Shown in pieces: positions 1 through 8,560 of a stretch of DNA of 64,000 nt. The stretch is from Agrobacterium vitis (GTDB lineage Bacteria; Pseudomonadota; Alphaproteobacteria; Rhizobiales; Rhizobiaceae): positions 310,001 to 374,000 of the forward strand of contig NZ_CP118260.1 in assembly GCF_013337045.2 (NCBI RefSeq), written 5' to 3'. Below the pieces are notes generated by a model. That model saw nothing but the letters and a program-made list of their open reading frames with translations, had not been told where the DNA came from and made no database searches. Both the position numbers and the translations under genes were made by a program. Position 1 is the first letter of the stretch. Each line of letters begins with the position of its first letter.

Positions 1-12
1 AACAAGCAGATG

Positions 13-44
13 AAACCGCACCGCTGTCTCCAGCGGTGCGGTTT
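13..44. terminator. Bidirectional hairpin terminator
   Basis: A perfect 13-bp inverted repeat (arms 13-25 and 32-44) encloses a 6-nt loop. Each arm has AAA/TTT at its outer end, so it can terminate transcription from either side. It lies 11 nt past the stop of the minus-strand aldehyde dehydrogenase and probably also ends a plus-strand gene left of the window. Confidence 0.75.
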
Positions 45-55
45 TCGTTATCGTA

Positions 56-1531
56 TTATCGCTGTACCGAGATGAAATGATCCGTGGTGAACTCTTCAAC
101 GGCCCATTTGCCGTTAAAGCGCCCAAGACCGGAGTTTTTCTCTCCACCAAACATCACATGCGGATAGTCATGGATGGTGATGTCGTTGATATGGGACATT
201 CCAGCCTCAATCTGCTGGGCAAAGGCCAATCCACGGGCCGCATCGCGGGTGAAAACGGCGCTGGAAAGGCCGAATTCGGTGTCATTGGCGAAAGCCAAGG
301 CCTGGGCTTCATCTTGAGCGCGGATGATCGGTGCGACCGGGCCAAAGATCTCATTGCGGGCGAAGTCGGAATCATTGGTTACGTCGGCGAAGACATGCGG
401 TGCAACCACCCGTCCCTCGATTGGGCCGGATACGCATTCGCGGAAGCCGCTGTCGCGCGCCCGCGCAATACTTGCGGTGACGCTGCGCAGCTGGCTGTCG
501 TTGCAGAGCGGGCCGATCAAGGTATCCGGCTCGTTCGGGTTTCCGAATTTGATCGTCTTTACTGCAGCAGTAAACGCCTCGACGAAGTTGTCATAAATCG
601 AGGCATCAACGATGATGCGGTTCGTGCTCATGCAGATTTGGCCTTGATGCATGAAGCGGCCGATCAGGGCTGCTCCCACGGCCTTTTCCAGGTCGGCATC
701 ATCGAGAACCACCAGCGGTGCATTGCCGCCAAGCTCAAGGCCTACACGCTTGAGCAGGGAGGATTCACCCGCCACCTGGGCGATATGGCGTCCGACAGGT
801 GTGGAGCCGGTGAAGGTGAGGACGCGAGGAACCGGATGACGCGAGAAAGCGTCGCCGATGACGCTCGAGCTACCGACCACGACATTGAGCAAGCCTGCGG
901 GCAGGCCAGCTTCCTCATAGATCTTGGCCAACAGAAGGCCGCCTGTGACCGGCGTGTCGTTCGATGGTTTCAAAACCACGGCATTTCCAAGCGCAAGCGC
1001 TGGCGCCACAGAACGGTTCGACAGATGCAGCGGAAAATTCCACGGGCTGATGACGCCGACGACGCCGACGGGCTTTTTGTAAACCCGGGCTTCCTTGCCT
1101 GGCTTGTCGACTGGAATGATATGTCCCTGGGCGGCAGCGGGCAAGGTGAAGGCTTCCAGCATGCCAGCGCGCACCGCGCCCCATTCTATGCCAGCTTTGA
1201 TGCGCGTACTGCCGGATTCACGGATAATCCAGCTAATGATTTCTTCCTTGCGGGCGTCAAGAATCGAGACCGCTCTCAGGAACACCGCTGCGCGCTCGCT
1301 CGGCAATACCCGCGCCCATTCGGTTTGGGCAGCCTTGGCTGCACCGAATGCACGATCGAGGTCACCAAGACTTGCCTGGGCGATTTCCGCCACAACCGTA
1401 TCATCGTAAGGATTACGATCGATGGCGGTGTTTCCCTCGGTGCCTTCCACCCAGCGACCGGCAATATACTGTCCGGAAAACCCTTCATAGGCCTGTGGTT
1501 GGAATGCGGACTGACCAATATTCTGTTGCAA
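56..1531 (-). CDS. NAD(P)-dependent aldehyde dehydrogenase (benzaldehyde/vanillin dehydrogenase-like)
   Basis: Predicted 491-aa ALDH-superfamily enzyme oxidising an aldehyde to a carboxylate in the cytoplasm. Hallmarks are SPWNFPLH and VLKPSNDTP in the cofactor region, FTGSTPVGR, the general-base glutamate in LELGGN, the catalytic cysteine in GQICMS and the C-terminal EIFGPV. The overall look is of aromatic-aldehyde (BADH/YfmT-like) members, but the substrate cannot be read from sequence. I place the start at a TTG codon (1529-1531) directly behind a strong GAGGAGG; the nearest upstream ATG would add 19 Arg-rich residues and lacks this site. It lies downstream of the ROK-kinase gene on the same strand but behind a hairpin and about 370 bp, so it probably has its own promoter. 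Confidence 0.88.
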   Translation of the reverse strand: MQQNIGQSAFQPQAYEGFSGQYIAGRWVEGTEGNTAIDRNPYDDTVVAEIAQASLGDLDRAFGAAKAAQTEWARVLPSERAAVFLRAVSILDARKEEIISWIIRESGSTRIKAGIEWGAVRAGMLEAFTLPAAAQGHIIPVDKPGKEARVYKKPVGVVGVISPWNFPLHLSNRSVAPALALGNAVVLKPSNDTPVTGGLLLAKIYEEAGLPAGLLNVVVGSSSVIGDAFSRHPVPRVLTFTGSTPVGRHIAQVAGESSLLKRVGLELGGNAPLVVLDDADLEKAVGAALIGRFMHQGQICMSTNRIIVDASIYDNFVEAFTAAVKTIKFGNPNEPDTLIGPLCNDSQLRSVTASIARARDSGFRECVSGPIEGRVVAPHVFADVTNDSDFARNEIFGPVAPIIRAQDEAQALAFANDTEFGLSSAVFTRDAARGLAFAQQIEAGMSHINDITIHDYPHVMFGGEKNSGLGRFNGKWAVEEFTTDHFISVQR

Positions 1532-1654
1532 GACGTCTCCTCCTCTTGCCGGTTTTACGCGCCTTCGCCACGCCAATGCCGCCAGCATAGGATGGCGGTA
1601 AACGAAGGCGGTCTATCTCTTTGCGGCGGGAAGAATACGGCGAAAGCCTCAGTC

Positions 1655-1717
1655 AATCAATACGAATTATTGATTTATGATAAAAATGGTAATTCATAAT
1701 TTTTATTGTATCAATAA
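1655..1717. promoter_or_regulatory. AT-rich double palindrome upstream of the aldehyde dehydrogenase
   Basis: Two inverted repeats share the half-site TCAATA/TATTGA: arms 1655-1662 and 1668-1675, and a second, TTATTG-TAT-CAATAA, at 1703-1717. They sit in a markedly AT-rich patch 120-190 bp upstream of the dehydrogenase start. This looks like a promoter with a two-site operator for an unidentified regulator. The rest of 1532-1800 shows no gene. Confidence 0.4.
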
Positions 1718-1802
1718 ATGATTTTATAAAGCGCTCAGTCCGTTGTCTTTTATGCTCTCGCTTTTTAAAGGCTCATAGCCTGGCCGCTTTATCCGTTTCT
1801 TA

Positions 1803-1904
1803 GAGTTTGTCAGGGAAAAGTGGAAACCGGTTTTCCCGAAAAGACAAGCGAAAACAAGAAAATCTAGTGTCTGTCTGGTTCAATCTGAACCTGACAGACA
1901 CTAG
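1803..1904. repeat. Modular intergenic repeat with hairpin (copy 1)
   Basis: A box containing GGGAAAA (1813) and TTTTCCC (1831-1837) around AACCGGTT, followed by an A-rich GACAAGCGAAAACAA stretch, leads into an 18/19-paired hairpin (arms 1864-1882 and 1886-1904). The hairpin overlaps the stop codon of the minus-strand ROK-kinase gene and could act as its terminator or 3' stabiliser. The same box recurs at 28101 and, degraded, at 26145 and 38028. Confidence 0.7.
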
Positions 1905-3367
1905 AGGAAATCGGTTCTGGATAGTTCCTCCGTGTTTTCAAAGGCATTCTCCACCCAATCCAGAATAGTTTTTACGTCCTTTGGTTGCGTCGTGTCGATA
2001 TTCAAAGCCGGGCCAAGCCCGATGGGTTTCGCACGCTGCGCAAGTTCGATAAGTTCCGGGATATAGGATGCGCCGGGATGACCGGGAAGGCGATTTTCAA
2101 GCCTTGATCTATAGCGCTCGCCTATCGTCTCGGCGGGGGCGTGGCACCAGAGTTCAACGATCTGCGTGATGCCGGCCATGGCGATATGCTGTTGCAGAAC
2201 ATCTGCTGGCTGAAATCCAAACCAGGCATCAACGATGAAGGTGGTTCCCGGAGCGGCAGCGCGGATGATGGAGAAAATCGACTTGTAGCTCGCGCGTCCC
2301 AGGAGGCGATTGAAGGGGCGGTCCACATTGTCCATCAATTCCAGGAAAGGGTTCTTGATCTCATCCAGGCTCAATACCTGCCAGCCGGTTTCACCGGCGA
2401 TTTTATGGGCGATCGCGCTTTTGCCGGAGGCGGGTACGCCGTTTACCATGACCAGTCTCTTGTCAGGGGCAGATTTGCCATGATGGCCAGCGTTGATGAG
2501 ATCGAAGGCCGCCAGCCCGCAGCCGATGACACCGGCATCGTCGTCGAGGCGTGCTCCCCGAATATCCGCTTCATACCAGGTCTCGCTGCGAGGCAGAAAA
2601 CTGAGGGCAGCTAAGGCTGCCTTGCCCATGCCTCCACCAAGCAGAACCACGTCCGGGTCGAAGGCGGCGGAGAGCGTGTTAATGGCTGACTTCAGGGGCG
2701 CGGCCCATGCCGTCATCACCTGCAAGGCAGCCTCATCTCCTGCTTGCGCAAGCGCCAGGATGGCTTCAAATCGCGTTTCAGGTGCGTAGCCTGCCTCGCG
2801 GAGATGGCGTTGCAAGGCGGTTCCTGAGGATTCCGTTTCAATGCAGCCGCGTTGACCGCATGGACATGGTTGACCATGGAGATTGACGACAAGATGGCCC
2901 AATTGGCCAGCGCATCGTCTGCCATTGACGATCCGGCCATTTTCCATGACGGCACCGCCAATCCCGGTTCCGATGGTCAGCATGACCGAACTGTTCATTC
3001 CCCGCGCCGCGCCCACGCGGGCCTCGCCAATCAGGGCCATGCTGCAATCATTTGCAACGGTTACCGGACGAGCTGATGTCGCTGACATCTCAGACTGGAG
3101 ATCACAGCCGGATAGGTTCAGAAATCCGCCCGATATGATCTTTCCCGTCCAGCCATCGACGCGGCCGGGTATTCCTATTCCAATCGCCGCGGCGTGCGCA
3201 CCGTCCATCCCGTGGATCAGGCTCTTTATAAGAGTAACGGCCTTGGAGGGGTCGCGGCTGCCTGTAACCGACGTCTTACGGATGATTTCGCCTTTTGGCG
3301 AAATCTGTGCCGCACGCATGTTGGTTCCGCCGACATCGATGCCGATAGAGAACAATTGAAGAGACAT
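1901..3367 (-). CDS. Bifunctional sugar kinase: ROK domain fused to P-loop kinase domain
   Basis: A 488-aa protein of two parts. Residues 1-292 form a full ROK sugar kinase: phosphate-binding DVGGTN at 11-16, probable catalytic Asp107 in VANDCS, and the ROK zinc motif with His158 and Cys168/Cys170/Cys175 (CPCGQRGC). Residues 303-480 are a separate P-loop kinase of the AAA_33/chloramphenicol-phosphotransferase-like type, with Walker A GVPASGKS at 310-317. A typical ROK kinase is near 300 aa, so this is a real fusion. Its start lies 14 nt after the aldolase stop, so the two form an operon. Known ROK proteins phosphorylate sugars, usually at the 6-OH. That the second domain adds another phosphate to make an aldolase substrate is my inference. 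The substrate is unknown. Confidence 0.85.
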   Translation of the reverse strand: MSLQLFSIGIDVGGTNMRAAQISPKGEIIRKTSVTGSRDPSKAVTLIKSLIHGMDGAHAAAIGIGIPGRVDGWTGKIISGGFLNLSGCDLQSEMSATSARPVTVANDCSMALIGEARVGAARGMNSSVMLTIGTGIGGAVMENGRIVNGRRCAGQLGHLVVNLHGQPCPCGQRGCIETESSGTALQRHLREAGYAPETRFEAILALAQAGDEAALQVMTAWAAPLKSAINTLSAAFDPDVVLLGGGMGKAALAALSFLPRSETWYEADIRGARLDDDAGVIGCGLAAFDLINAGHHGKSAPDKRLVMVNGVPASGKSAIAHKIAGETGWQVLSLDEIKNPFLELMDNVDRPFNRLLGRASYKSIFSIIRAAAPGTTFIVDAWFGFQPADVLQQHIAMAGITQIVELWCHAPAETIGERYRSRLENRLPGHPGASYIPELIELAQRAKPIGLGPALNIDTTQPKDVKTILDWVENAFENTEELSRTDFL

Positions 3368-3381
3368 GACATCCGCCGATC

Positions 3382-4296
3382 TTACGCCGCAACTCTCTGC
3401 TTGTTGCGGTAGCGCCCGATAATGTCTTGAATATCATGCAATCGAGACACGGCAATTGTCGAAAGCTTCTGTTGTGAGACATTTCGGTCAAGGTCGATGC
3501 AGTCTTTCCAAAGGGAGCGGCCAGCGATGACGCCGGAGGCGCCGTTCTTCATGGCGGCCTCGACCTGGTGAAGAAAGGTTTCATGATCGACGCCAGCCGA
3601 AAGCACGGCCCAAGGCACATCGCCGGCAACCTTCGTGACCTCGGCGCAGGCTTTTTCGGAGCCGGGATAAGGAATTTTCAGAACTTTGGACCCCAGCTCC
3701 AGGCAGGCGCGTGAGCCTTCGACAATAAGTTGCGGAATCTTGGCCTGATAGGCTTCACGGCTTTCGCCTTCAAGCTGGTAGGTCAGGAATTCCACGACCA
3801 GAAGAAAGTCCTCGCGGGCGAAATCCTCTATGGTCCTCTTCAGGGTTTCAAGGTTTGCAACATTGGCCGCCGGGGTATCCATCCGCAGATAGACCATGAC
3901 CTTGCCGCCGGTGGCCCCAAGGGCGCGAACGCGCCGCGCATCGACACCTTCCACCATCTTGGAAATGCGATAGCCTTCTGGCGACGTGTCCCATCCGGAG
4001 GCATCGATGCCGATCAGAAGGGCCGTATCCCTTGGAAGGATGTCGTTGTCGATCAGCCCGGGTACGGCGCAGATGGGGTCAACGAGCACGCAGCCGGCAT
4101 GAGAGGCGAGATAGCGCGCAATGTCAGCCTTGGTTTCTCCCAGAATATCATTGTCGATTTTTGCCTGTTCTTCCGGGGTCGCGGCAAGAATGGATCGCAT
4201 ACCGCCGCGCTGGTCGCATGCAATAACCATCATGGATCCGCTACCGTCGCAAATTTGATGGTATCCGCGTCGTTCTGCCGTCGTCATTGCCGTCAT
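3382..4296 (-). CDS. Class I aldolase, LacD/YihT family (tagatose-1,6-bisphosphate aldolase-like)
   Basis: A 304-aa TIM-barrel aldolase. It opens with a GSMMVIACDQRGGM segment typical of LacD-type enzymes, has GATGGKVMVYLRMD around residue 128-140, and a likely Schiff-base lysine at 207 in KVLKIPYPGS. Relatives split ketose-1,6-bisphosphates (LacD) or 6-deoxy-6-sulfofructose-1-phosphate (YihT) into dihydroxyacetone phosphate and an aldehyde. It is the first gene of a minus-strand operon with the ROK/P-loop kinase and stands divergent from a SorC-type regulator. The ATG at 4296 is preferred because GGAG lies about 7 nt upstream. The exact substrate is not determinable here. Confidence 0.85.
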   Translation of the reverse strand: MTAMTTAERRGYHQICDGSGSMMVIACDQRGGMRSILAATPEEQAKIDNDILGETKADIARYLASHAGCVLVDPICAVPGLIDNDILPRDTALLIGIDASGWDTSPEGYRISKMVEGVDARRVRALGATGGKVMVYLRMDTPAANVANLETLKRTIEDFAREDFLLVVEFLTYQLEGESREAYQAKIPQLIVEGSRACLELGSKVLKIPYPGSEKACAEVTKVAGDVPWAVLSAGVDHETFLHQVEAAMKNGASGVIAGRSLWKDCIDLDRNVSQQKLSTIAVSRLHDIQDIIGRYRNKQRVAA

Positions 4297-4395
4297 GTGT
4301 CCACTCCGAAAGAAATTGCAGGCAAAAGCGAACAGCGCAAAGCTTTAGCCATGCGCGGGCTCTCCTGCGTCAGGTGATTTGATGATGCCTTGAAA

Positions 4396-4446
4396 GTCGC
4401 AGGGCCTTGGACGTCATAGGGCCTGGGAAGTCACAGGGAAGGGCGC
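4396..4446. repeat. Three 17-bp tandem direct repeats in the divergent promoter region
   Basis: GTCGCAGGGCCT (4396), GTCATAGGGCCT (4413) and GTCACAGGGAAG (4430) recur with an exact 17-bp period. They lie between the divergent aldolase and SorC-regulator genes in a 270-bp non-coding stretch and are candidate regulator-binding iterons. Confidence 0.55.
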
Positions 4447-4565
4447 CGTATTGCATTGAGTCCGGAGCCGTTTCAGTGTAGCCTTCCCGCTTCGTGTAAC
4501 ACATTTCAGAAAGGAATTGCAAGCTGCTTCCGCAAACTTCACAGGATACGGCGTCCCGGGCGACA

Positions 4566-5513
4566 TTGCATATGGTCGCAAAGCTGCATTACGAAGCGGA
4601 GATGTCTCAGGTTGAGATCGCGCGCAAGCTTGGAATCTCGACCGCGACCGTCTCCCGTTTGCTTCAACGGGCCAGGGTGCTTGGGATCGTCAAGATCGAG
4701 GTGCTTGACCTTGTCTCGCCCGCCGGTCTGACCCAGGAATTGATCGAGGCGCTGTCCCTGAAGAGGGCGGCGGTGATCGATACCCCATCGACAGGTGTTC
4801 TGGGTGCGCTGGCAAAGCCGTTGGGCGATTTGCTCAAGGAAGAAGGCCTGGCCGCAGGGTCGGTCATCGGCATCGGTTGGGGTCGTGCCATACGTGAGGT
4901 TATTGCCGCTGGCTTGCCGCGTATCCCGGGCATTGTTGCCGTCGCGTTGAACGGCGGTCTCCAGCAATCAGCGCCGCATTTCCAGATTAGCGAATTCGTC
5001 CGCCAGGCCGCTGATCAACTGGGTGGCAGCGCCCATTTCCTGCACGCGCCTTATCTTTCCTCCGCCGAATTGAAGGATGCCTTTCTTGCCGATGCATTCG
5101 TGCAGGAAACAACGAAACTTTGGGATCGCTTGGATTGCGCGATTGTCGGTATAGGGCTGCCGCATGCTATCAATCCGCCTGAGGCGAGTGCCGCGACAGT
5201 GAATGAGCGCGCCATTGGAGGCGCGGTTGGTGACGTCATCAGGCACTATGTCGATATCAACGGCAGGCTTTTATCCTGGGATGGGGAAGAGCGAATGATT
5301 GCAGCATCCAGCCAGCAGCTTTGCAAAGCCAAACTCTCCATCGGTGTGGCCGCAACAGTCGAAAAGGCAGCTGGAATCATTGGAGCGGTCCGTTCCGGAA
5401 TGATCAATTCCCTGGTTACCGACGCCAATACCTGCATCGCAATTCTCAATCTTCTCCAACAGGATACGCCTTCCCAGACTTCGGAAAAACAGACGAAAGC
5501 GAAAAAGAAATAA
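4566..5513 (+). CDS. SorC/DeoR-type sugar-binding transcriptional regulator
   Basis: About 315 aa. The N-terminus carries a helix-turn-helix (MSQVEIARKLGISTATVSRLLQRA, roughly residues 13-36); the rest is the SorC-type sugar-phosphate-sensing domain of NagB/RpiA-like fold, with GSVIGIGWGRA and VGIGLP as typical segments. Such regulators respond to phosphorylated sugars. It is divergent from the aldolase/kinase operon and directly upstream of the ABC importer, so it likely controls both. The start is uncertain: TTG 4566 and ATG 4572 are in frame, neither has a convincing ribosome site, and the frame is open upstream to 4500, so the usual extra N-terminal residues might be encoded there. Confidence 0.82.
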   Translation: MHMVAKLHYEAEMSQVEIARKLGISTATVSRLLQRARVLGIVKIEVLDLVSPAGLTQELIEALSLKRAAVIDTPSTGVLGALAKPLGDLLKEEGLAAGSVIGIGWGRAIREVIAAGLPRIPGIVAVALNGGLQQSAPHFQISEFVRQAADQLGGSAHFLHAPYLSSAELKDAFLADAFVQETTKLWDRLDCAIVGIGLPHAINPPEASAATVNERAIGGAVGDVIRHYVDINGRLLSWDGEERMIAASSQQLCKAKLSIGVAATVEKAAGIIGAVRSGMINSLVTDANTCIAILNLLQQDTPSQTSEKQTKAKKK

Positions 5514-5531
5514 GTTTCTGAAAAAAATTTC

Positions 5532-5560
5532 TTGACGGCAAGATGAAAACCGCGTGATGA
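5532..5560 (+). promoter_or_regulatory. Possible sigma-70 promoter of the sugar ABC operon
   Basis: TTGACG at 5532-5537 is followed after 17 bp by a weak TGATGA -10 (5555-5560), just ahead of the operator palindrome and the binding-protein gene. The -35 is good and the -10 is poor. Confidence 0.35.
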
Positions 5561-5563
5561 TGC

Positions 5564-5593
5564 TGTCGTGAATTGAGTACTAAATTCACGACA
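5564..5593. promoter_or_regulatory. Operator-like palindrome upstream of the sugar ABC operon
   Basis: Perfect 11-bp inverted repeat, TGTCGTGAATT (5564-5574) and AATTCACGACA (5583-5593), separated by 8 bp. It lies 31 bp upstream of the binding-protein ATG and 50 bp past the SorC-regulator stop. It is the best candidate binding site for that regulator, though an attenuating hairpin is also possible. Confidence 0.6.
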
Positions 5594-5624
5594 GATGACT
5601 GTTTCGATTTGGGAGGAGAGAAAC

Positions 5625-6614
5625 ATGGAACGTCGGCATTTTCTTCAATCTGCGACCGCTCTTGCCTTGTCCGCACCGGCTGTTCTGGCGGTTACGCGGG
5701 CTCAAGCCGAAAGTAAGAAATTCAAAATTGCGCTCATTCCGGGTCTAACGACCGATGCGTTTTATATCACAATGCACAAGGGCGCAGAAGCCGCAGCCGC
5801 AGCCATTGGCGCGCAGATCATCTTTCAAGGGGCCCCGGATTTCAACCCGGTAACACAGGTTCCTGTCCTTGATGCGGTCATTGCGAAAAAGCCGGATGCC
5901 ATTCTCATCGCTCCCACCGATACGACCCAATTGGTGCAGCCTCTCAAAAAAGCTGCGGATGTCGGCATTCCGCTGATCACGGTCGATACATTCATCGGGA
6001 CCGGTGACTATCAAACCGGCGCAGGGGACGGGGATTTTCCGTTGTCCTATATCGCATCCGACAATGTTCTGGGCGGCGAAATCGCAGCGCGCTCTTTGGC
6101 GTCGGCCATTGGTGACAAAGGCAAGGTCTACGTCTCCAACGTAAAGCCCGGCGTATCGACGACGGACCAGCGTGAGCAGGGGTTCAAATCCGAGATGGCC
6201 AAACATCCCGGCATCACGGTTCTCGAAACGCAGTTCAATGACAATGACGCTAACAAAGCCGCCTCTCAGCTCCAGGCTGTCTACGCTCGCAATCCAGATT
6301 TGGCCGGCGTATTTGGTGCCAATCTGTTTTCCGGGCTTGGATCGGCGAATGGCGTCCAGCAGGCTGGTCAGTCCGGCACAATCAAGGTTGTGGCTTTCGA
6401 CGCACCAGGGTCGGTGGTGGACAATTTGAAATCCGGCCTTATCGATTTTGCAATCGCTCAGCATCCTGCGGAAATCGGCTATTACGGGGTGATCTCCGCC
6501 TATGCGCACCTGACCGGGCAGTCCATCCCAACCAAGATTGGGACTGGCTTTACGGTCATCAACAAGAGCAACGTGACTGATCCAGCCATCGCTCGGTTCA
6601 TCTACGCTGAATAG
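5625..6614 (+). CDS. Periplasmic sugar-binding protein (RbsB/FrcB type)
   Basis: A 329-aa periplasmic-binding-protein type 1 (ribose-binding cluster). The N-terminus MERRHFLQSATALALSAPAVL resembles a twin-arginine signal (RRHFLQ before a hydrophobic stretch), cleaved near AQA-ES. Mature-protein features include TTDAFYITMHKGAEAAA, the hinge-region TTDQREQGF, and VVAFDAPGSVVDNL. It would deliver a sugar or polyol to the adjacent permease and ATPase. The start is fixed by GGGAGGAG 4-5 nt upstream of ATG 5625. Confidence 0.9.
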   Translation: MERRHFLQSATALALSAPAVLAVTRAQAESKKFKIALIPGLTTDAFYITMHKGAEAAAAAIGAQIIFQGAPDFNPVTQVPVLDAVIAKKPDAILIAPTDTTQLVQPLKKAADVGIPLITVDTFIGTGDYQTGAGDGDFPLSYIASDNVLGGEIAARSLASAIGDKGKVYVSNVKPGVSTTDQREQGFKSEMAKHPGITVLETQFNDNDANKAASQLQAVYARNPDLAGVFGANLFSGLGSANGVQQAGQSGTIKVVAFDAPGSVVDNLKSGLIDFAIAQHPAEIGYYGVISAYAHLTGQSIPTKIGTGFTVINKSNVTDPAIARFIYAE

Positions 6615-6707
6615 ACCTCCACGGCCTCGTTAAAACGTCAGCCAAGGCTGATCGGACGCCAGGATAAGCGTCCAAATCCCTTCATTGACAGCTGACCAGA
6701 ACTCAGG

Positions 6708-7781
6708 ATGGAATTCATGCTGGAACACCAGACCATGGCGCCCGAGAACGCACGCGCCGTCGCTCCCCAGGCCGACCACGCCGACGTTACCAAGACGATC
6801 GTGCAGCGTATCGCTCAGTTGCGGGCGTGGGTCTTTCTGGCTGCACTTATTGTGATCTTCGAGATTTGGGCGCAGACAGATTTTGGAGGGACGTTCGTTG
6901 GTTCACCCTTCAATTGGCAATCTGTCGCGGTCTTTGCCGTTGCGCCTCTTCTTTTGGCAATCGGCCAGACCTTCGTCATTATCTCTGGCGGCATAGATCT
7001 TTCTGCGGGTTTCATCATGGGGCTTGCGGCGGTCGTCGCTGCCCACGCCACCAATTATTTCGGGGTTTTCATGCCTTTGCCAGCTGCGATGGTGGGCGGC
7101 ATCCTCGTCGCCATCCTTGCAGCTACTATTCCAGGCATCATCAACGGGTTGCTGATCTCCAGGCTCAACGTGCCCCCTTTTATCGGCACGCTCGGCATGT
7201 TCGGTGTTGCCAGAGGCGCGGCTTTCCTTCTTGCCGGAGGAACAACCGTGCCGGTCAAGAACTCCTACTTCGCCATGCTGGGGAATGGACGGATAGAGGG
7301 CATACCGTATCTCGTTCTGGTAACCGCCGTTTTCGTGCTGGTAATGCATTATATTCTCAGCCAGACGCGATTTGGGCAGCATAATTATGCGATCGGCGCC
7401 AATGCCCAGGCATCACGCCGGGCAGGTATCGATATCAAAGGCCATATTTTGCGGCTTTATATCCTGTCTTCGGTCTGTGCAGGCCTTGGCGGCGCATTAT
7501 ACGCCGCGCGCTTCACGGCGGGCGCTGCCCAGGCCGGAGAACCCTTGCTTCTCGACAGTGTTGCCGCAGTGGTGATTGGCGGCGCCAGCCTGTTTGGAGG
7601 CTCTGGAACAATCAGCGGAACGGTGGCGGGAGCCCTGGTCATTGCGGTCATCCAGTATGGTCTGGTCTTCATGAATGTTGAGCCATTCTGGCAATTCATT
7701 GCCGTTGGCGTCGTTATCATCATTTCCGTTCTTATCGATCAGGCGCAACGCCGCTTCAGTGGAGTCAAACATGCTGAGTAA
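6708..7781 (+). CDS. Sugar ABC transporter permease (RbsC/FrcC family)
   Basis: A 357-aa inner-membrane permease with about ten hydrophobic segments, carrying the RbsC-type GGIDLSAG motif and the C-terminal GASLFGGSGTISGTVAGAL signature. It follows the binding protein by about 90 bp and overlaps the ATPase start by 11 bp, indicating translational coupling. The cytoplasmic N-terminal extension is about 35 residues. Confidence 0.92.
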   Translation: MEFMLEHQTMAPENARAVAPQADHADVTKTIVQRIAQLRAWVFLAALIVIFEIWAQTDFGGTFVGSPFNWQSVAVFAVAPLLLAIGQTFVIISGGIDLSAGFIMGLAAVVAAHATNYFGVFMPLPAAMVGGILVAILAATIPGIINGLLISRLNVPPFIGTLGMFGVARGAAFLLAGGTTVPVKNSYFAMLGNGRIEGIPYLVLVTAVFVLVMHYILSQTRFGQHNYAIGANAQASRRAGIDIKGHILRLYILSSVCAGLGGALYAARFTAGAAQAGEPLLLDSVAAVVIGGASLFGGSGTISGTVAGALVIAVIQYGLVFMNVEPFWQFIAVGVVIIISVLIDQAQRRFSGVKHAE

Positions 7782-8520
7782 TGTCGCACCCCTTCTGGAA
7801 GTTCGTAATTTTTCCCGGTATTTCGGCGCTGTGAAAGCCCTTGATAATTGCTCGCTGACGGTCGGTGCCGGTGAAGTCGTGGCTTTGGCCGGAGACAATG
7901 GTGCCGGAAAGACCACGATGATCAAGGCGATCTCGGGTGTCTATTCGCCGACATCGGGTGAAATTCTGATCGATGGACACCCGGTTGCTTTTTCCTCGCC
8001 GCAGGATGCGCGCGAAAAAGGGATCGAGACCATTTACCAGGATCTGGCGCTCGCCGATAATCTGTCCATTGGCGCCAATATTTTTCTTGGCCGTGAGCCA
8101 ATGAAACGCGCTTTCGGCTTTATTCCCGTCCTCGACCGCAAGGCGATGGCCAAGGCCGCAGCCGATACCATGGCGCTTCTCGACTTTCATGTGAAGCGAT
8201 TGGATGCACCGGTCAGCAACTTTTCAGGCGGGCAGCGCCAGGCGGTGGCAATCGGTCGGGCCGTTTACTGGAATGCCAAGATCCTGATCATGGACGAACC
8301 AACAGCGGCGCTGGGCGTGCCGGAACAGCGTAAAGTTGTTGCCCTGATCAAATCGCTGAAAGCCCAGGGCAGGGGCGTTATTTTCATCTCCCATAACCTC
8401 CAGGACATATTCGCGGTATCTGATCGTATCGTTGTCCTGAGACGGGGTATTGTCGCGGGAACGCGCAATATTGCCGATACCAACCACGACGAAATCGTTA
8501 AGCTGATGATTGGTGGCTAA
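7771..8520 (+). CDS. Sugar ABC transporter ATP-binding protein, single-domain (FrcA-like)
   Basis: A 249-aa ABC ATPase: Walker A GDNGAGKTT, signature FSGGQRQ, Walker B ILIMDEPTAAL, switch histidine in FISHNL. RbsA-type partners are usually tandem ATPases of about 500 aa. This one has a single domain, as in the rhizobial fructose system FrcBCA, so it presumably works as a homodimer. I use ATG 7771, inside the permease 3' end. Confidence 0.92.
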   Translation: MLSNVAPLLEVRNFSRYFGAVKALDNCSLTVGAGEVVALAGDNGAGKTTMIKAISGVYSPTSGEILIDGHPVAFSSPQDAREKGIETIYQDLALADNLSIGANIFLGREPMKRAFGFIPVLDRKAMAKAAADTMALLDFHVKRLDAPVSNFSGGQRQAVAIGRAVYWNAKILIMDEPTAALGVPEQRKVVALIKSLKAQGRGVIFISHNLQDIFAVSDRIVVLRRGIVAGTRNIADTNHDEIVKLMIGG

Positions 8521-8560
8521 TCCGAAAAGGCAGCAAGCAAATCAACGCAGGATTATACTC

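Noticed and set aside
77..1699. 540-codon open frame on the plus strand opposite the aldehyde dehydrogenase.
   Set aside because: The minus frame has full ALDH motifs; the plus frame shows no domain, has low-complexity composition and is a GC-rich antisense shadow.
4396..4446. Short CRISPR-like array.
   Set aside because: The 17-bp repeats are directly tandem with no spacers and there are no cas genes; a regulator-site array is far more likely.
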